From NCBI GenBank assembly GCA_040386775.1, contig JAZKEU010000001.1:62001-126000 (forward strand): a DNA stretch of 64,000 bases. The letters run 5' to 3'. Of the stretch, positions 61,124-64,000 are shown piece after piece (within the stretch, counting starts at the first letter, position 1; every line of letters begins with the position of its first letter). Made by a program: the position numbers and the translations under genes. This DNA comes from Bdellovibrionota bacterium. GTDB taxonomy: Bacteria; Bdellovibrionota; Bdellovibrionia; Bdellovibrionales; JAEYZS01. Below the pieces are notes generated by a model. It did not search any database. It had not been told where the DNA came from and worked only from the letters and a program-made list of their open reading frames with translations.

Positions 61124-62446
61124 TTACGCCACTTTTGCAGCGGAGAGCATTGCGAAGGCGTCGTTTGCTATTTCTTGAATGTGATGGAGTTGGTATTTTT
61201 TTGAACCGTCTTTAGTTGTTGTTCCTAAGACCATACCAAAAATTTTCTTTTCATGCATGATGGGGCATATTGTGATGTGCTCCGGTAATTGACCTTTGTT
61301 CCAACTATTAAAAAAAGCCTCATTCACAGGATTCGTTACCACATGGCCGTGATAAGGATTTTGAGTTTCATTTACTATTCTAAAAATGCTTGGTGTTGAA
61401 ACATCAATAGTGGAGTGTGCGTGAGAGATTTTTGTCCAAGTCGCATCCCAAGCTTTAGGTTCCAAATTTCCATTCGTAAATAACAGCACCATAGTTTGAT
61501 CAAAATATTTTTTCATTGCATGTAAAATTCCATCAAACTGGGGCCCATTGCTAGCCGGAGAAGCTGCCGGCATAGGTGAGTGTATAGGTACAACTTGTGA
61601 AGGTGGTGGTGGCGGAGTTATTGTTGAAGCTGTTTTATTTTTAGGTGGATGTTTTGCAACTAAAGAATCGGCTGTCATAATTGTAATTTTAGGAGGAGTT
61701 GCAGCGGCCTCCCCAGGAGCTTTCTGTCCTTCGAGTACAGGCATAATACCTTCGAACTTGAAAGATTGTAGATCTACCGAGGCGATAGGTTTATCAGTCA
61801 CAAATCTTTCATCCAGATTAGTCGGTGAGGGTGGAAAATTGAGTCCTGCGGGAATGTCAGCTTTTTCTTCTAAGGAGATTTCAATTTTATCTTCAGCGCC
61901 AGCAGGAGGTTCATCATTAGGTTTTGCATCACCTAAAGAAATATTTTCGAAGCTGAAGCTATCTAATGGTGAATTTCCTTTTGAAGCTTCTAAATCTTTA
62001 AAAAGTGGATTTGTATTTTCTTTTTCTTCTGGCATCTGCACGGCTTCTTGATTCACGATGCTGGTTTCATTTTTTGTAACATACTTCTGAAGAACATCAT
62101 AGGGAGCTAAAACATATTGCACAGCTTGTGGGGCTTCGAAAGGTGTTGGCTCCAAACACATCACATAAAGAGTTCCATCCAACTCATGGAAAGGAACTAC
62201 GTTTTTTGGAAAAACATTTTTATAACGATCAAGAAGTGCTTCCACATTGTTTGTTTTATTTAAAAATTCGATCTTTAAAACAGGAAGAGCATAATATTCT
62301 TTTGCCCACGCTAAGTAAGCTACGGGATCTATCAAATTCTTCTCGAAGAGTACGTCCAGAAGAGTTTGGTGGGGTTGAAGAGCTGCCTGCATTTGGGCAA
62401 GATCTGCTTCTGAGAGTTTGAAATGTTTAATTAGAGCCTGGTTCAT
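61124..62446 (-). CDS. GspE N-terminal-like domain protein with GAF-like C-terminus
   Basis: A 440-residue cytoplasmic protein. The first ~135 residues resemble the GspE/PilB N-terminal (MshEN-like) domain: paired helices SEADLAQMQAAL...TLLDVLFEKNLID...YLAWAKEYYALPVL, then KNVVPFHELDGTLYVMCLEP. The classical c-di-GMP-binding RLGxxL is not conserved. A long Pro/Ala/acidic linker (~145-300) leads to a GAF-like domain (~300-440: ICPIMHEKKIFGMVLG). No ATPase domain is present, so it is not a secretion motor; regulatory or scaffold roles are possible. It ends seven bases from the hydrolase stop. Confidence 0.65.
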   Translation of the reverse strand: MNQALIKHFKLSEADLAQMQAALQPHQTLLDVLFEKNLIDPVAYLAWAKEYYALPVLKIEFLNKTNNVEALLDRYKNVFPKNVVPFHELDGTLYVMCLEPTPFEAPQAVQYVLAPYDVLQKYVTKNETSIVNQEAVQMPEEKENTNPLFKDLEASKGNSPLDSFSFENISLGDAKPNDEPPAGAEDKIEISLEEKADIPAGLNFPPSPTNLDERFVTDKPIASVDLQSFKFEGIMPVLEGQKAPGEAAATPPKITIMTADSLVAKHPPKNKTASTITPPPPPSQVVPIHSPMPAASPASNGPQFDGILHAMKKYFDQTMVLLFTNGNLEPKAWDATWTKISHAHSTIDVSTPSIFRIVNETQNPYHGHVVTNPVNEAFFNSWNKGQLPEHITICPIMHEKKIFGMVLGTTTKDGSKKYQLHHIQEIANDAFAMLSAAKVA

Positions 62447-62449
62447 CAA

Positions 62450-62722
62450 TTAACTATCGGTTTCTAAGGGGCATTTTTTAATGGATTTCTTATGCTTAAG
62501 TCTCATGTTTAGGCTGATTATGGTCCTAAAGCGACACCAGCTCACGTATATTTTATATGAGTTACCCTAATTTTTATAAGGGAGCTAGTTTAGTGAGCCT
62601 GTCAATATTACCTAATGAATTAAATTATTTAACTTACTTTTCAACAGGTATCAAAATCACATGGTCTGGTTCTTGTATAGGACCTTAGTGGGGAAAGTTT
62701 ATACTGAGTTTCGGGGGGAACT
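62450..62722 (+). other. Intergenic region, 273 bases
   Basis: The divergent gap before the next outer-membrane gene contains no protein frame worth reporting. It is AT-rich with a few short imperfect stems (for example CCCT/AGGG near 62562-62580) and a purine-rich GGGGGG (62713-62718) serving as ribosome-binding site. It could hold two divergent promoters; no regulatory motif is recognised. Confidence 0.4.
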
Positions 62723-63637
62723 TTGAAGAGGGAAAATCCAAAACAAAATTCTAGGCAAAATAATTCCAATCAATTAGATTTGGATCAATACCTATTGATT
62801 CCAATTTTTTTAATTCTTTTGATCATTGCGACAACAGAAGCGAGAGCCACGGAAACCTCGGCGACCCAAATGAGCAAAGCAAAAATCGAAGACATTGCTC
62901 CTGCGGCCTCAGCTAAAAAATTAGCTTTAACGCTTACCCTCGAGCACGCTTCAGATTTAAAATCAAAAGCAAACCCAGATAGAGACGAGTCTACAAGTCT
63001 GATCATTCAACCTAAATACAATATGTCTGAGACTGCATTTCTAGAAGGTAGAATCGACTTGGTCCAAAACTACGACAGTGAAAAAAGAACCGGTGTTACA
63101 AACTCAGTCATTATCTTGTCACCGACAAAAATTGATCTTTCAAAAGAAATTGCATTTATGCCGGAAGTATCAGTGTCGCTTCCTACCGATGAAAAAATCA
63201 GAGATGATGAATCTTATCAAGGATCAGTTACGTTAAGACCAAGTGTTCTGTACTCTTCAGAAGCTGTAAAAGGTTTGGCTATATTGAACAGAGTTTACAT
63301 CAACAAAAATTTTCATCAATACGAATTGAAAAGAGATTTTTCGGCCAACGCAGAGTACTCCATCAGAAATAGATTTGCGGTAGTTTATAATTTTACCGAA
63401 AAATTTGCCCTAGAGCTCGTGAATGATTACACGCGCTCTTGGACTTACAATGGTTATTCAAAAGATGCATTCTATTTGGCGCAAGCTTTAGGTTATGAAT
63501 TTGCAAAAGATTGGAACGTATCGGTATCGCACAAGAATGAAGGTTCTGCCCGTGGACCCAACAACAACGGGGAAAATATTGAGTTGTTTGCACAAAAAAG
63601 TTCGTATTTATCACTGGGGTTAGCGCATGTTTTTTAA
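62723..63637 (+). CDS. Predicted outer-membrane beta-barrel protein
   Basis: A 304-residue protein starting at a TTG behind GGGGGGAA. A charged ~25-residue head precedes a signal segment (LLIPIFLILLIIATT, cut near ARA-TE). The mature part is strand-rich with alternating residues (e.g. FLEGRIDLVQNY, NRVYINKNF, FALELVNDYTR) and ends in YLSLGLAHVF, with a terminal Phe, the usual C-terminal barrel signature. The family is not identified. It is followed by a lipoprotein gene that starts 58 bases after its stop, or overlaps it if the upstream in-frame ATG at 63627 is used. Confidence 0.75.
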   Translation: MKRENPKQNSRQNNSNQLDLDQYLLIPIFLILLIIATTEARATETSATQMSKAKIEDIAPAASAKKLALTLTLEHASDLKSKANPDRDESTSLIIQPKYNMSETAFLEGRIDLVQNYDSEKRTGVTNSVIILSPTKIDLSKEIAFMPEVSVSLPTDEKIRDDESYQGSVTLRPSVLYSSEAVKGLAILNRVYINKNFHQYELKRDFSANAEYSIRNRFAVVYNFTEKFALELVNDYTRSWTYNGYSKDAFYLAQALGYEFAKDWNVSVSHKNEGSARGPNNNGENIELFAQKSSYLSLGLAHVF

Positions 63638-63695
63638 AAAAAATTGTAAAGCTAAGAATTATAAGGCTGAAAATATTAAGAAGGGGAAAAAGGCT

Positions 63696-64000
63696 ATGAA
63701 GCATTGCCGAAAAAAAATGTTAGGTGCGATACTAGTTTTGATGTCATTGGTAGTTTCTTGCACAAAGGAAAAACCATATGAATTTACACCAGACAAAAAA
63801 ACAATTTCTAAGGAAATGTTTAAAAAAGAAGATTTTGGAAATTTAAAGCCAGAAGAAATTGCTAAACTCAGTCCTGAAGAAAAAAGAAAGTTCCGCGTTC
63901 CACGCATCGCCGTAATGAGCTATGGACAGGCGACAAGAACCGCAACTGCCAGCATGCCGTACTTCCAGGGAAGAACAAAGCTTGTGGAGTTTGAAATTTC
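63696..64000 (+). CDS. Lipoprotein, truncated by the window end
   Basis: The frame is open from an ATG at 63627 to the window end; the ATG at 63696 (AAGGGG at 63681-63686) is preferred because the signal peptide follows it: MKHCRKKMLGAILVLM with lipobox VVSC. The visible 101 codons continue with a Lys/Glu-rich segment and VPRIAVMSYGQATR. The protein continues past the window; family not recognisable. It is probably cotranscribed with the upstream barrel gene. Confidence 0.7.
   Translation, partial: MKHCRKKMLGAILVLMSLVVSCTKEKPYEFTPDKKTISKEMFKKEDFGNLKPEEIAKLSPEEKRKFRVPRIAVMSYGQATRTATASMPYFQGRTKLVEFEI

Noticed and set aside
61548-62051. A 167-codon open frame on the plus strand
   Set aside because: It runs opposite the GspE-N-like gene through its low-complexity Pro/Ala linker; composition is an antisense artefact and no ribosome-binding site is present.
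1-64000. CRISPR arrays, insertion sequences or prophage
   Set aside because: No regularly spaced repeats, transposase, integrase or phage structural gene were seen anywhere in the window.

Overview
This 64 kb window is a gene-dense, AT-rich piece (roughly 40% G+C by eye) of a Gram-negative bacterial chromosome. The lineage is an inference. Many short proteins have classical or lipoprotein signal peptides and no recognisable family, and outer-membrane barrels and a Tat-exported HiPIP are present. There is an HD-GYP protein, a beta-oxidation set, and a diadenylate cyclase operon in an otherwise Gram-negative context. Together these fit a member of the Bdellovibrionota (Bdellovibrio/Pseudobdellovibrio-like), but no single marker here proves it. 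I see no rRNA, tRNA, CRISPR array, transposase gene or prophage. No stretch longer than 300 bases lacks a gene.

Layout. 1-9.9 kb: tail of an unknown protein, HiPIP, EamA and zinc CDF transporters, dCTP deaminase, an RluA-type pseudouridine synthase, and a divergent heat-shock pair (clpB / hsp20) whose two promoters carry the same motif; then ridA and a YdcF-like protein. 9.9-18 kb: secreted unknowns, a LysR regulator, an HD-GYP protein, a LolC/E-like permease and an M28 peptidase. 17.5-21.6 kb: a DAP/lysine locus, with an M14 carboxypeptidase-dapD-acetyltransferase operon divergent from lysC-lysA. 21.7-26.4 kb: secreted unknowns, a Cys-rich peptide coupled to a DUF2063 (HvfC/BufC-like) protein, and a large Cys-rich lipoprotein with PKD- and thrombospondin-like segments. 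26.4-33.8 kb: hflX, malic enzyme-phosphotransacetylase (maeB), and a thiolase plus multifunctional beta-oxidation operon. 33.8-41.7 kb: small secreted proteins, one split by an in-frame amber codon, then tatD, two tandem secreted paralogues, tmk-holB, a response regulator and a CinA-like protein. 41.7-46.7 kb: a second thiolase with an esterase, a redoxin/YtkA-like/outer-membrane operon, and class I aldolase. 46.7-57.6 kb: lysS-tilS, a large perfect inverted-repeat element, ftsH, cdaA-ybbR-glmM, pdxJ and tsaE. 57.6-64 kb: envelope proteins (DUF4105, DUF3015, lipoprotein hydrolase, GspE-N-like protein, barrel, truncated lipoprotein).

How the genes fit together. The metabolic genes describe a cell using fatty acids and amino acids: two thiolases, FadJ/FadB, and malic enzyme for C4 to pyruvate, with a class I aldolase that may serve gluconeogenesis. 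Peptidoglycan building blocks recur (DapD, LysC, LysA, GlmM, and a possible murein-peptide amidase). Proteostasis is covered by ClpB, Hsp20, FtsH and HflX.

Most worth a second look: the 158-bp inverted-repeat element between tilS and ftsH; the Cys-rich peptide/DUF2063 pair with no visible MNIO enzyme; shared heat-shock promoters with an apparently leaderless clpB; hflX without a standard start codon beside a duplicated end of maeB; and the amber-interrupted secreted gene.
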